Assembly: GCA_937872165.1 (NCBI GenBank)
Contig: CALMOR010000157.1
Span: 18,092-30,712 of the forward strand
DNA from: an uncultured Burkholderiales bacterium
GTDB taxonomy: Bacteria > Pseudomonadota > Gammaproteobacteria > Burkholderiales > Burkholderiaceae_D
Length of the DNA stretch: 12,621 nt
Direction of reading: 5' to 3'
Shown here: one piece after another, positions 1-6,679 of the stretch
How positions within the stretch are numbered: the first letter of the stretch is position 1
How the letters are laid out: every line of letters starts with the position of its first letter
Program-made: the position numbers and the translations under genes
The notes under the pieces: generated by a model
The model's input: the letters and a program-made list of their open reading frames with translations, nothing else
What the model was told of the DNA's origin: nothing
Database searches by the model: none

Positions 1-365
1 CGCAGGAGAGCCTGAAGCTGCTGAACTGGGGCTTCCAGAACTTCGACGCGGTACGGTTGTACGAAGCGAACCAGGCGATCGCGACGCCGCAGTTGTGGAA
101 GGGCACCGAGAAGGAAGTGAAGCTCGGCTTCCAGCACCCGGTGTTCATGACCTTGCCGAAGGGCCAGGCCGGCAACGTCAAGTCGACGCTCGATCGCAAG
201 GACCCGCTCGTCGCCCCGATCAACGCTGGCGACCGCGTCGGCACGCTGAAGCTGACCCTCGACGGCAAGCCGATCGCGGACCTGCCGGTCGTGTCGCTCG
301 ACACGGTGCCGCAGGCCGGCTTCTTCGGCCGCGCGTGGGACGCGATGCGACTGCTGGTGAAGTGA
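1..365 (+). CDS. dacC: D-alanyl-D-alanine carboxypeptidase, C-terminal part (5' end outside window)
   Basis: This is the 3' end of a low-molecular-mass penicillin-binding protein of the PBP5/PBP6 family. These periplasmic enzymes remove the terminal D-Ala from peptidoglycan pentapeptides. The frame is open from base 3 and ends in TGA at 363-365. The catalytic serine domain lies outside the window. Visible are the family signature LLNWGFQNF near the start, the small beta-rich PBP5 C-terminal domain (about 100 residues), and a terminal stretch GFFGRAWDAMRLLVK that fits the amphipathic helix anchoring these proteins to the outer face of the inner membrane. The aminotransferase gene follows after 51 bp. 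The symbol could equally be dacA; the family call is firm and the paralogue name is by neighbourhood. Confidence 0.9.
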   Translation, partial: QESLKLLNWGFQNFDAVRLYEANQAIATPQLWKGTEKEVKLGFQHPVFMTLPKGQAGNVKSTLDRKDPLVAPINAGDRVGTLKLTLDGKPIADLPVVSLDTVPQAGFFGRAWDAMRLLVK

Positions 366-416
366 CGTCGCCCGACCCGTGACATCGATCCGTCGCCGTT
401 CCCGAAGGAGAGGCCC

Positions 417-1334
417 ATGAGCGTCGCCGTCACCGAACTGCCGAGCGGGGTCGCCGAGCCGCTGGTCTATCTGAGCGTCTCGGGACAGGCCGAGATGGTG
501 CCGCTGTCCGAAGCCCGCGTCCCGGTGCTCGATCGCGGATTCATCTTCGGCGACGGCGTCTACGAGGTCGTCCCGATCTACCAGGGTCGACCGTTCCGCA
601 TCGACCAGCATCTGGCGCGGCTGGTCCGCAGCCTGGATGCGATCGGCATCGTCAACCCGTTCACGATCGACGAGTGGAAGGCCCGCATCGACGAGCTCGT
701 CGATGCCTACGAACGCAGCCACGCGATCGGCGACCAGTTCGTCTACATGCAGGTCACGCGGGGCGTGGCCAAGCGCGGTCACGCGTTCCCGAAGGGCATC
801 GTGCCGACGGTCTTCATGATGACGAGTCCGCTGGTGCTTCCCTCGGCCGAGGTCCGCGAGAAGGGCGTCGCCGCGGTCACGAAGGCCGACAACCGCTGGC
901 TCCGCTGCGACATCAAGTCGGTCTCACTGCTCGGCAACGTGCTGATGGCCGAGAACGCCGCCGCGCAGGGTGCCGCCGAGACCATCCTGTTCCGCGACGG
1001 GGCGCTGACCGAGGCCTCGTCGTCGAACGTCTGGGTCGTCAAGGACGGCACGCTGAAGGCGCCGCCGAAGGACAACCGCATCCTCGAAGGCATCCGCTAC
1101 GGACTCATCTGCGAGCTCGCGGAGCGGCACGGCGTCGCGTTCGAGGTCGGGCCGATCACCGAAGCCGACGTACGCGCGGCCGACGAAGTGATCCTGTCCT
1201 CGGCCACGAAGGAAGTGGTGCCGGTCGTCATGCTCGACGGCCGACCGATCGGCGACGGCACGGTCGGTCCGTTCTATGCCAGGTTGTACGCGTGGTATCA
1301 GGAGGCCAAGGCCGCCTCGGGCCTTCCCCGCTGA
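417..1334 (+). CDS. dat: D-amino-acid aminotransferase (class IV, PLP-dependent)
   Basis: A 305-residue fold-type IV aminotransferase. Members interconvert D-amino acids and 2-oxo acids, for example D-Ala plus 2-oxoglutarate to pyruvate plus D-Glu, supplying peptidoglycan precursors in the cytoplasm. Seen: the N-terminal LDRGFIFGDGVYE motif (about 38-50), the RWLRCDIKS motif with the PLP lysine at K167, the TEASSSNVW motif with E199 expected to bind the pyridine nitrogen, and LEGIRYG at about 223-229. Length is slightly above the usual 280-290 because of a short N-terminal extension. The ATG at 417 has a strong Shine-Dalgarno AAGGAG at 405-410. Branched-chain aminotransferase (IlvE) is the main alternative; the CDIKS lysine motif and the position next to a D,D-carboxypeptidase gene favour the D-specific enzyme. 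Confidence 0.88.
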   Translation: MSVAVTELPSGVAEPLVYLSVSGQAEMVPLSEARVPVLDRGFIFGDGVYEVVPIYQGRPFRIDQHLARLVRSLDAIGIVNPFTIDEWKARIDELVDAYERSHAIGDQFVYMQVTRGVAKRGHAFPKGIVPTVFMMTSPLVLPSAEVREKGVAAVTKADNRWLRCDIKSVSLLGNVLMAENAAAQGAAETILFRDGALTEASSSNVWVVKDGTLKAPPKDNRILEGIRYGLICELAERHGVAFEVGPITEADVRAADEVILSSATKEVVPVVMLDGRPIGDGTVGPFYARLYAWYQEAKAASGLPR

Positions 1335-1347
1335 CGGTCGCATCGAC

Positions 1348-1614
1348 ATGTCCGACCTCGACAGCGTCATCGAGTACCCGCTCGAATTCCCGATCAAGGT
1401 GATGGGCCTCAACCGGCCCGACTTCCTTCCGGCGATGGTCGCCGTCTTCCGTCGCCATGCACCCGACTTCGACGAGACCCGGGTCGAGCAGCGCTCGTCG
1501 CGGGAAGCCAAGTACCTGAGCCTCACGATGTCGATCAACGCGGTCAGTCGCGAGCAGCTCGATGCGCTGTACGGCGAGCTGTCCGATCATCCGATGGTGA
1601 CGATGGCGCTCTAG
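1348..1614 (+). CDS. ybeD: YbeD/UPF0250 (DUF493) family protein
   Basis: An 88-residue protein of the DUF493 (YbeD) family, a small ACT-like alpha/beta domain. Its biochemical role is not established; it is placed with lipoylation only because ybeD usually sits beside lipB. Family features seen: LEFPIKVMG near the N terminus, then a predicted helix around RPDFLPAMVAVFRRHAPDF and a C-terminal LDALYGELSDHPMV. The frame is open from an ATG at 1276 inside the aminotransferase gene, but the extra residues are arginine/proline-rich and unlike the family. The ATG at 1348, 13 bp after the preceding stop, is therefore chosen although its Shine-Dalgarno is poor; translational coupling to the upstream gene is likely. 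In many betaproteobacteria lipB follows directly; here a 4.4-kb block intervenes. Confidence 0.88.
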   Translation: MSDLDSVIEYPLEFPIKVMGLNRPDFLPAMVAVFRRHAPDFDETRVEQRSSREAKYLSLTMSINAVSREQLDALYGELSDHPMVTMAL

Positions 1615-1673
1615 GCCGATGTCGCCGGCAACACGATCGACGCCGCGAGGCCGCCTCCCTCGGCCTCGTCGAG
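1611..1673 (-). other. Severed 3' end of the histidine kinase frame (20 codons plus TAG)
   Basis: Past the TAA at 1674-1676 the kinase frame stays open for 20 codons, reading LDEAEGGGLAASIVLPATSA, and then meets TAG at 1611-1613. This matches how such ATPase domains normally finish: a short strand, a GGG turn, then a strand ending in LP. The restored end would share the CTAG at 1611-1614 with the stop codon of the convergent ybeD. The continuation therefore looks like true former coding sequence, parted from its gene by a single sense-to-stop change (TAA from GAA, CAA or AAA). A 7-bp inverted repeat (1646-1652 with 1662-1668) lies in it and may be only a result of its codons. Confidence 0.72.
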
Positions 1674-3152
1674 TTAGATGGCACCGCCGTGCAGCCGCGC
1701 CACCGACTGCGCCACCGCGAGACCCAGGCCGCAGTGCCCCGACGCGCCGCGTGCCGCGTCGAGCCGCGTGAAGGGCTTGAGGGCTTCGGCCCTGCGTGCT
1801 TCGGGGATGCCGGGTCCGTGGTCGCGGATCACGATGCGATAGGGACCGGCAGGTCCGGACGAAACGCCCGAGATGCTCACCGGCGCGCCGCCGTGCGCGA
1901 ACGCGTTGCCGACGAGGTTGTCGATGGCGCGCAGCAACGCGTCGGCATCGACATCGCGCTGGAACGGGTCGGCGCGTTCGATCGTCACGTCGTGGCCCGA
2001 CTCGCGCCACACGAGCCCGCGGTCCCGGACGATCTCGTTGAGGGGCGTCGGCATGAAGCGGCTGGTGTCCTGATCGAGTCCGCGCAGGTAGGCCACGAAC
2101 TGGTCGGCGATCCGGCCGACTTCCGCGAGGTCCTTCTGCAGTCCGGGCTTCGGACCATCGGGCGTATCGTCCATCAGCTCGAGCCGCAGGCGAGCCCGCG
2201 CCAGGGGCGCGCGCAGATCGTGGGGCAGCCCGGCGAGCATCACGCGTCGTTCGGCGTCGTCGCGTTCCAGACGCTCGGCCATCGCGTTGAACTGCGTCGT
2301 CACCGAACGGATCTCGTCCGGTCCGGTAAGAGGCAGCTCGGGGCGTTGGCCGACCTGATAGTTGGCCGCCGCATCGGAAAGGGCTCGCAACGGACGCGCG
2401 AGATGGAAACTGTAGAGACCGACCAGCGCCCCCATGACGGCGACGGCGGCGAGCGTCGTCAGCACGATCGGCCAGGGGACCGCCGGCGAGGCGTAGCGCG
2501 AGAACGGCAGCATCAGCCACCAGCCGACGGCGGGCATGCGGACCCATACCGCGGGCTCGGGCTCGTCGGTGAAGCGGAGCGCGTCGGTCCCGTATTCCTC
2601 GCGCAGCGCGGTGACCACCTGCGGCAGGGAGAGGTCGGTCGGCTGCTCGGTCGTCGCATTCGACGGCAGGTCCCTGATCAGCCGCATGTGGCCGCTGCCG
2701 CGCGGTCCGGGTACGTAGGCGGCCGGGCCGAACGTTTCGGCGCCGCGAACGCCTTCGGAGGGAGCCGCGCTGCCGATGCCGAGGTCGACCGGCGGCCGCC
2801 GCGGGGCGGCATCGGGGTCCGCGGGGTAGTCCGGTTTCGCCGCGGGGACCGTGCGAGGCGCGAGTCGGGGAACGGCGTTCGCACCGGCGTCGCCGCGCGC
2901 CATGAACGGACGCCGTCCACGCCGCTCGTGCGGCGGGGTGTCGAGTTCGTCGGCGACCTGCTCGGGAGTCGCGTGGGTGAGCGACTGCCTCACCATCTCC
3001 ACCTGCCCGCTGACGAAGTCGCGGGCGCGGCCGGCGAGCAACGAATGTCGGTACAGACCCAGCACCGCGAAGGTCACGCACTCGCAGGCCATGATGCCGA
3101 TCACCGTCAGCAACAGCGTGCGCCCGCCCAGCGAGCGCGGCAGAGCGAGCAT
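1674..3152 (-). CDS. Sensor histidine kinase (EnvZ-like), ended early by an in-frame TAA
   Basis: A 492-residue inner-membrane histidine kinase, partner of the response regulator encoded 10 bp upstream. Order: membrane helix about 11-33; a periplasmic region of about 190 residues, Pro/Ala-rich at about 85-150; membrane helix about 226-248; HAMP linker about 249-300; dimerisation/phosphotransfer helix with LPHDLRAPLAR, phospho-acceptor H311; then the ATPase domain with N box DNLVGN (411-416), G1 box DHGPGIP (444-450) and G2 box GLGLA (475-479). The frame stops at TAA (1674-1676) directly after HGGAI, before the last strands of the ATPase domain. Reading past it gives 20 more family-like codons. 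All catalytic boxes precede the stop, so activity may be lost, lowered or kept. The H box has Pro-310 before the histidine where Ser is usual. The pair resembles EnvZ/OmpR or RisS/RisA, but the signal cannot be told. Confidence 0.85.
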   Translation of the reverse strand: MLALPRSLGGRTLLLTVIGIMACECVTFAVLGLYRHSLLAGRARDFVSGQVEMVRQSLTHATPEQVADELDTPPHERRGRRPFMARGDAGANAVPRLAPRTVPAAKPDYPADPDAAPRRPPVDLGIGSAAPSEGVRGAETFGPAAYVPGPRGSGHMRLIRDLPSNATTEQPTDLSLPQVVTALREEYGTDALRFTDEPEPAVWVRMPAVGWWLMLPFSRYASPAVPWPIVLTTLAAVAVMGALVGLYSFHLARPLRALSDAAANYQVGQRPELPLTGPDEIRSVTTQFNAMAERLERDDAERRVMLAGLPHDLRAPLARARLRLELMDDTPDGPKPGLQKDLAEVGRIADQFVAYLRGLDQDTSRFMPTPLNEIVRDRGLVWRESGHDVTIERADPFQRDVDADALLRAIDNLVGNAFAHGGAPVSISGVSSGPAGPYRIVIRDHGPGIPEARRAEALKPFTRLDAARGASGHCGLGLAVAQSVARLHGGAI

Positions 3153-3162
3153 CGACGCGCCG

Positions 3163-3996
3163 TCAGGCCGCGGCCGGCGGGTCGCCCGAGTCCGGCGAGT
3201 CGGCGTTCGGCACGAAGACGTAGCCGACGCCCCAGATGGTGCGGATGTGACGGGGGTGCGCAGGGTCGTCCTCGATCGCCCTGCGCAGCCGATAGATCTG
3301 CATGTCGATCGCCCTGTCGAGGCTGTCGCGCGGCGTGTCGACGGGACCGCCGCGCGTGAGCTCGAGCAGCCGCTCGCGCTTGAGCGGCCGGTTGGCGTTG
3401 CGGATGAGAGCGGACAGCAACGCGAACTCGCCGCCGGTCAGCGTCACCACGGTGCCGTTGCGCGTCAGCTGTCGCGACGCGAAGTTGCATTCGAACGGCC
3501 CGAACAGGAAAGGCTTGGCCGCGCCTTCGAACGACGACGTCGCGTGACGCCTCAACACGGCCTCGACGCGGGCGAGCAACTCGCGCGGCTCGAAGGGCTT
3601 GCCCAGATAGTCGTCGGCGCCCATCTCGAGTCCGACGATGCGGTCGACCGTTTCGTCGCGCGCGGTGAGCATCACGATGGGCGTCGTATCGCCCTTGCCC
3701 CGGAGCCGCCGGCATGCGGCCAGTCCGTCCTCGCCCGGCATCATCAGGTCGAGGACCACGAGATGCGGGTTGTAGCGGTCGAGATAGGCGTCGAGCTGTT
3801 CGGTGTTCGGCAGCAGCAGGACGTCGTAGCCATGGCGTGACAGATAGGTCGAGAGGAGCTGACGCAGGTCGTTGTCGTCGTCGACCACGAGCAGGCGACG
3901 CATCGCGGTCGATGGCGTCGAGCCCACGCCCGGGCGCGGCGCGGGTTGACGGTCGGCCGCGAGTTCGTGGATCGGATCTTTGAATGTGGTGTTCAT
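3163..3996 (-). CDS. OmpR-family two-component response regulator
   Basis: A 277-residue cytoplasmic transcription factor. The receiver domain (about 33-150) has the acidic pocket at D39-D41, phospho-acceptor D83 in VVLDLMMPGEDG, T111 and K133 in GKPFEP. The C-terminal winged helix (about 162-263) ends with IRTIWGVGYVFVP, the form seen in OmpR and RisA rather than PhoB. The gene heads a two-gene unit with the kinase, which starts 10 bp after its stop. The ATG at 3996 gives a 31-residue leader before the receiver domain. It has GGTGA four bases upstream and a -10-like TAGAAT at 4003-4008. The ATG at 3903 (MRRLLVVDD) would give a normal OmpR-length protein but has no Shine-Dalgarno, so the start is uncertain. 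The divergent exported LTXXQ protein is a plausible target. Confidence 0.9.
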   Translation of the reverse strand: MNTTFKDPIHELAADRQPAPRPGVGSTPSTAMRRLLVVDDDNDLRQLLSTYLSRHGYDVLLLPNTEQLDAYLDRYNPHLVVLDLMMPGEDGLAACRRLRGKGDTTPIVMLTARDETVDRIVGLEMGADDYLGKPFEPRELLARVEAVLRRHATSSFEGAAKPFLFGPFECNFASRQLTRNGTVVTLTGGEFALLSALIRNANRPLKRERLLELTRGGPVDTPRDSLDRAIDMQIYRLRRAIEDDPAHPRHIRTIWGVGYVFVPNADSPDSGDPPAAA

Positions 3997-4182
3997 GTCA
4001 CCATTCTAGGAAGGACGCGTTGCACAAAACCCACTTGAAACAAACTGCAATTCCTTTTGGGCTTTCGATGACGCCCGTCGGAAGGCCTCGTCGGCACAAT
4101 CGATCGCCTTCCCGCTGCGCAGGATCGAGAGACCGATCCGTCGTCGCCGCGTCGATCCTCAACGTTCAACCACGGGACTTCC
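3997..4182. promoter_or_regulatory. Divergent control region between the response regulator and the LTXXQ protein
   Basis: The largest gap in the window (186 bp). It contains an AT-rich island at about 4020-4066 unlike the GC-rich surroundings, where promoters or regulator sites are expected. Within it TTGCA (4020-4024) and TGCAA (4046-4050) form a spaced inverted repeat, and on the minus strand GTTTGTT and GTTTTGT are loosely repeated. A TAGAAT -10-like box for the regulator lies at 4003-4008. A 6-bp inverted repeat GGATCG/CGATCC lies at 4122-4139. I could not assign a consensus promoter to the plus-strand gene. The regulatory role is inferred from position and composition. Confidence 0.4.
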
Positions 4183-4761
4183 ATGAAATCACTGCTCACT
4201 CGATTCGCGCCGACGGTCATGATCGTCGCGCTCGCCGCCGGAAGCGGGATCGCCCTGACCACCCTCGCGCACGCACAGGGCGCGACCGCCGCTCCGGCGG
4301 CGCCCCGTCCGCCGCATTCGCCGCAGGGCTGGGGCGGCCCTGGACACGAACGCGGTGGTCGCATGATGAAGGAAGTCGAACGTCTCAAGACGTCGTTGAA
4401 GCTCACTGCGAGCCAGGCGGCGTTGTGGGATCGGGCCGCCGACCTGATGAAGCCGCCCGCCGACGCGCGCGAGAAGATACGCAGTCAACGCGATCGGGTC
4501 GCCGCGATGCTCGACGATCCGGCCTTCGATCCGCGCAGGCTGGCCGCCGAGATGGACGGTGCGCAGTCCGAGCGACGGGCCCGGATGGCGAGCGTCCGGG
4601 ACGCATGGTTCGCGGTCTACGACAGCCTCAACCCGGTCCAGCGCGGACAGGCCCGCGAGTTCCTGCGTTCGCACCTGACGATGCATCGGGGTCACGGCGG
4701 ACGCGAAGGGTGGATGCATCGGCACGACGAAGGACGAAGCGGCCCGCCGGCGCCTCGTTGA
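4183..4761 (+). CDS. Exported LTXXQ-motif (Spy/CpxP-type) periplasmic protein
   Basis: A 192-residue secreted protein. The first 31 residues form a Sec signal peptide: positive MKSLLTR, hydrophobic core, cleavage expected after LAHA at about 31. A Pro/Gly-rich linker follows, then an alpha-helical domain with the two repeats typical of the LTXXQ family: LTASQ (74-78) and a second, LNPVQ (149-153). Spy and CpxP are periplasmic members that hold unfolded proteins and, for CpxP, damp the Cpx sensor. The tail (about 168-181) is rich in His and Gly, which could bind metal as in ZraP; that is inference. The gene diverges from the two-component pair, as cpxP does from cpxRA. ATG 4183 has no clear Shine-Dalgarno, but the signal peptide begins there. 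Confidence 0.82.
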   Translation: MKSLLTRFAPTVMIVALAAGSGIALTTLAHAQGATAAPAAPRPPHSPQGWGGPGHERGGRMMKEVERLKTSLKLTASQAALWDRAADLMKPPADAREKIRSQRDRVAAMLDDPAFDPRRLAAEMDGAQSERRARMASVRDAWFAVYDSLNPVQRGQAREFLRSHLTMHRGHGGREGWMHRHDEGRSGPPAPR

Positions 4762-4779
4762 GGCAGGGCTTCGTCGATG

Positions 4780-4810
4780 GCGGGCTGTCATGGCGCGGCC
4801 CGCTTCTTCA
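4780..4810. terminator. Possible stem-loop terminator between convergent genes
   Basis: GCGGGC (4780-4785) and GCCCGC (4798-4803) form a 6-bp stem with a 12-nt loop, followed by TTCTTC. It lies in the 59-bp gap where the LTXXQ gene and pldA end tail to tail, where a terminator is expected. The stem is short and the T-run poor, so the call is weak. Confidence 0.3.
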
Positions 4811-4820
4811 GCGGCTTCGG

Positions 4821-5915
4821 TCAGAGCCATTCGGCGAGCGACAGACCGACGCCGACCGAGGTCTGCCGATGGTTGTAGTCGATCAGGCTCTCGCCGTAAC
4901 CGGTGAAGGCCTGCACATGCCCCTTGAGGTAGCCGTAGACCGGGAAGGCCCAGTCGACGGCGACCGAGCCGCGCGAGCGATCGCCGCCGCGAAGGCTGTG
5001 CCGTAGCGTGATCGCGATCTGCTGGTTGCCGAGCGTCCGGATGGCGATCACTTCGCCGCGGCCCACGTAGTCGAGGATGTCGGCGTTGTCGTCCTTGGCG
5101 GCCTGTTCGCGAAGACGCAGCCACGGCCGCACGAGCACGGTCCAGTCGCCGGCCTCCAGACCGACCTGTCCGATCACGCGGTTCCAGCTCCGCGACAACG
5201 GCAGGTCGCGCCCGTTCGACTGATGCGTCAGCGAGAGCCCGACCAGCTTGCCGTCGACGCCGAACAACGAGTAGCGCGTCGGTGCGGTGTAGATGATCTC
5301 GGGCTCGTAGTCGGTCTCGCGGAACGGTCTCGAGCTCGTGCTGTTGTAGACCTGCCAGCGCGAGCTCTGCGTGTAGCCGAACCACAGGTTGCTGCCGTCG
5401 AAGCCGACGTTTTCCAGGATCTTGGCCTTGAGGCTGATCCGGAACTTCCCTTCCAGATGATCGACCGGACCGCGGGTGTCGCCGACGTTCTCCGGGTTCG
5501 GGCTCGTGACGTGGAGGCTCGGACTCGTCGAGTAGAACGCCGGCAGAATGTAGACCGGCTTGTACGGTCGCAGCGCGAAGAGTGCGGGGCTGGGCGTGCC
5601 GTCGAGGTCCCAACGCTCGTCGAGCGACGAAGGACGGCTGCCGGGCCGGGCGGTACCGGGATCGCGGTTCGCCACGAGACCGATGCCGGAGACATCGTTC
5701 CGGATGTCCTTCACGACGCCGGGCAGTTGCCTGTCCGCCGGCGTCGGGGTGCGGCCGCTGAGCGCGTCGTAGCAGGCGAGGCGCTTCGCGTCGTCCTCCG
5801 TCGCCTTGCATTCGTCCACGTCGACGGCATGTGCATCGGACGTCCATAGCCCCGCGAAGGTCGCGACGGCGACGACGAGGCGGCATGCGGCCGGCGAGGC
5901 AGGGCGGTGTTGCAT
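4821..5915 (-). CDS. pldA: Outer-membrane phospholipase A (OMPLA)
   Basis: A 364-residue outer-membrane beta-barrel enzyme that hydrolyses phospholipids that have reached the outer leaflet, working as a calcium-dependent dimer. Seen: a signal peptide ending DAHA (about residue 30); the N-terminal DDAKRLACYD segment common in betaproteobacterial PldA; YTQSSRWQ (about 182-189); the catalytic THQSNGR with H231 and S233, then N245 in SWNRV, forming the Ser-His-Asn triad; and TGYGESLIDYN near the C terminus. The final residue is Leu where barrel proteins often end in Phe. The ATG at 5915 is chosen because AGGAG (5921-5925) lies 5 nt upstream; the ATG six codons earlier (5933) has none. A weak promoter TTGACG (5976-5981), 18-bp spacer, TAGCCT (5952-5957) may drive it. 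Its place beside an envelope two-component system suggests shared membrane upkeep. Confidence 0.92.
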   Translation of the reverse strand: MQHRPASPAACRLVVAVATFAGLWTSDAHAVDVDECKATEDDAKRLACYDALSGRTPTPADRQLPGVVKDIRNDVSGIGLVANRDPGTARPGSRPSSLDERWDLDGTPSPALFALRPYKPVYILPAFYSTSPSLHVTSPNPENVGDTRGPVDHLEGKFRISLKAKILENVGFDGSNLWFGYTQSSRWQVYNSTSSRPFRETDYEPEIIYTAPTRYSLFGVDGKLVGLSLTHQSNGRDLPLSRSWNRVIGQVGLEAGDWTVLVRPWLRLREQAAKDDNADILDYVGRGEVIAIRTLGNQQIAITLRHSLRGGDRSRGSVAVDWAFPVYGYLKGHVQAFTGYGESLIDYNHRQTSVGVGLSLAEWL

Positions 5916-5983
5916 CGAGACTCCTGTGAGCATGGTGGACGATACGAGGCGAGGCTACGTGCCGACGCGGTGCTGCGTCAAAC

Positions 5984-6016
5984 GGAGGGACCTCGATCGT
6001 CGTCGAGGTCGCGGTC
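5984..6016 (+). promoter_or_regulatory. lipB ribosome-binding site with a stem-loop between Shine-Dalgarno and ATG
   Basis: The only good Shine-Dalgarno for lipB is GGAGG at 5984-5988, which is 28 nt before the ATG and too far to act in linear form. Directly after it GACCTCGA (5989-5996) and TCGAGGTC (6003-6010) form a perfect 8-bp hairpin with a 6-nt loop. Folding it out leaves 6 nt between stem and ATG, a normal spacing. No ATG, GTG or TTG lies in frame closer to the GGAGG. The role in translation is inferred; the same palindrome could instead bind a protein. Confidence 0.5.
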
Positions 6017-6670
6017 ATGAAGGACATCCATCTGTCTGCCTCATCGGTGCGAGTTCGCACGCTCGGCGAGCGGCCGTATGCCGGCGTTCGCGAAGCGATG
6101 CTCGCCTTCACGCTTTCACGCGGCGACGACACGCCCGACGAGATCTGGCTCGTCGAGCATCCTTCCGTCTACACGCTCGGGCAGGCGGGGCGGCTCGCGC
6201 ATCTGCACGGCGAGACCACCATCCCGGTCGTCCACACCGAACGCGGCGGTCAGGTGACGTATCACGGACCCGGCCAGCTGATCGCCTATCTGCTCGTCGA
6301 CCTCAGGCGTCGCGGCATCAAGGTCCGCGAGTTCGTGCAGCTGATCGAAGCGGCCGTGATCGAACTGCTCGCCGCGTATAATCTGGCCGCCCGCACGAAG
6401 CCCGGAGCGCCCGGCGTCTACGTGTCGTTGCACGATGAACTGCACAAGGTCGCGGCGCTCGGACTCAAGATCGTCAACGGTCGCAGCTTCCATGGCGCGA
6501 GTCTCAACGTTGCCATGGATCTCGGCCCGTACGCGGCGATCGACGCGTGCGGTTATCCGGGACTTCGAAGCATCGACATGCAGGGTCTCGGCGTCATCGC
6601 GTCGACGGCGGCGGTCGCGCCCGAACTCGCGCGGATTCTCGTGCGACACATCGAAGCGGCATCTCGTTAG
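6017..6670 (+). CDS. lipB: Octanoyl-[acyl-carrier-protein]:protein N-octanoyltransferase
   Basis: A 217-residue cytoplasmic enzyme that moves octanoate from octanoyl-ACP to the lipoyl-domain lysine of 2-oxo-acid dehydrogenases and GcvH, the first step of lipoate synthesis. Seen: the RGGQVTYHGPGQ motif (76-87), K144 in HKVAALGLKI, the FHGASLNVAMDL segment and the acyl-thioester cysteine C178 in DACGYPGL. Length is normal. ATG 6017 places VRTLG at the same distance from the start as in E. coli LipB. A GTG at 6047 is the only nearby alternative and has no Shine-Dalgarno. lipA follows after 9 bp, so the two are co-transcribed. Unlike in many relatives, lipB is separated from ybeD, by the two-component/pldA block. 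Confidence 0.96.
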   Translation: MKDIHLSASSVRVRTLGERPYAGVREAMLAFTLSRGDDTPDEIWLVEHPSVYTLGQAGRLAHLHGETTIPVVHTERGGQVTYHGPGQLIAYLLVDLRRRGIKVREFVQLIEAAVIELLAAYNLAARTKPGAPGVYVSLHDELHKVAALGLKIVNGRSFHGASLNVAMDLGPYAAIDACGYPGLRSIDMQGLGVIASTAAVAPELARILVRHIEAASR

Positions 6671-6679
6671 AAGGCGGAC

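Noticed and set aside
1646..1668. 7-bp inverted repeat downstream of ybeD as a terminator
   Set aside because: No T-run, and the bases fall in the former kinase coding sequence, where the codons account for them. Kept only as a remark.
1228..3081. 617-codon minus-strand open frame overlapping the kinase in another frame
   Set aside because: Arginine-rich, low-complexity translation without domains, overlapping clear kinase coding sequence; a typical shadow in GC-rich DNA. The plus-strand 556-codon frame at 1689-3359 is rejected for the same reason.
4122..4139. GGATCG/CGATCC inverted repeat as an operator
   Set aside because: CGATC words are very common throughout this window, so a 6-bp match is weak evidence alone.
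4189..6132. 647-codon minus-strand frame across the LTXXQ gene and pldA
   Set aside because: It overlaps two well-supported genes and has no recognisable motif; also true of the minus frames at 6116-7258 and 7657-9126.
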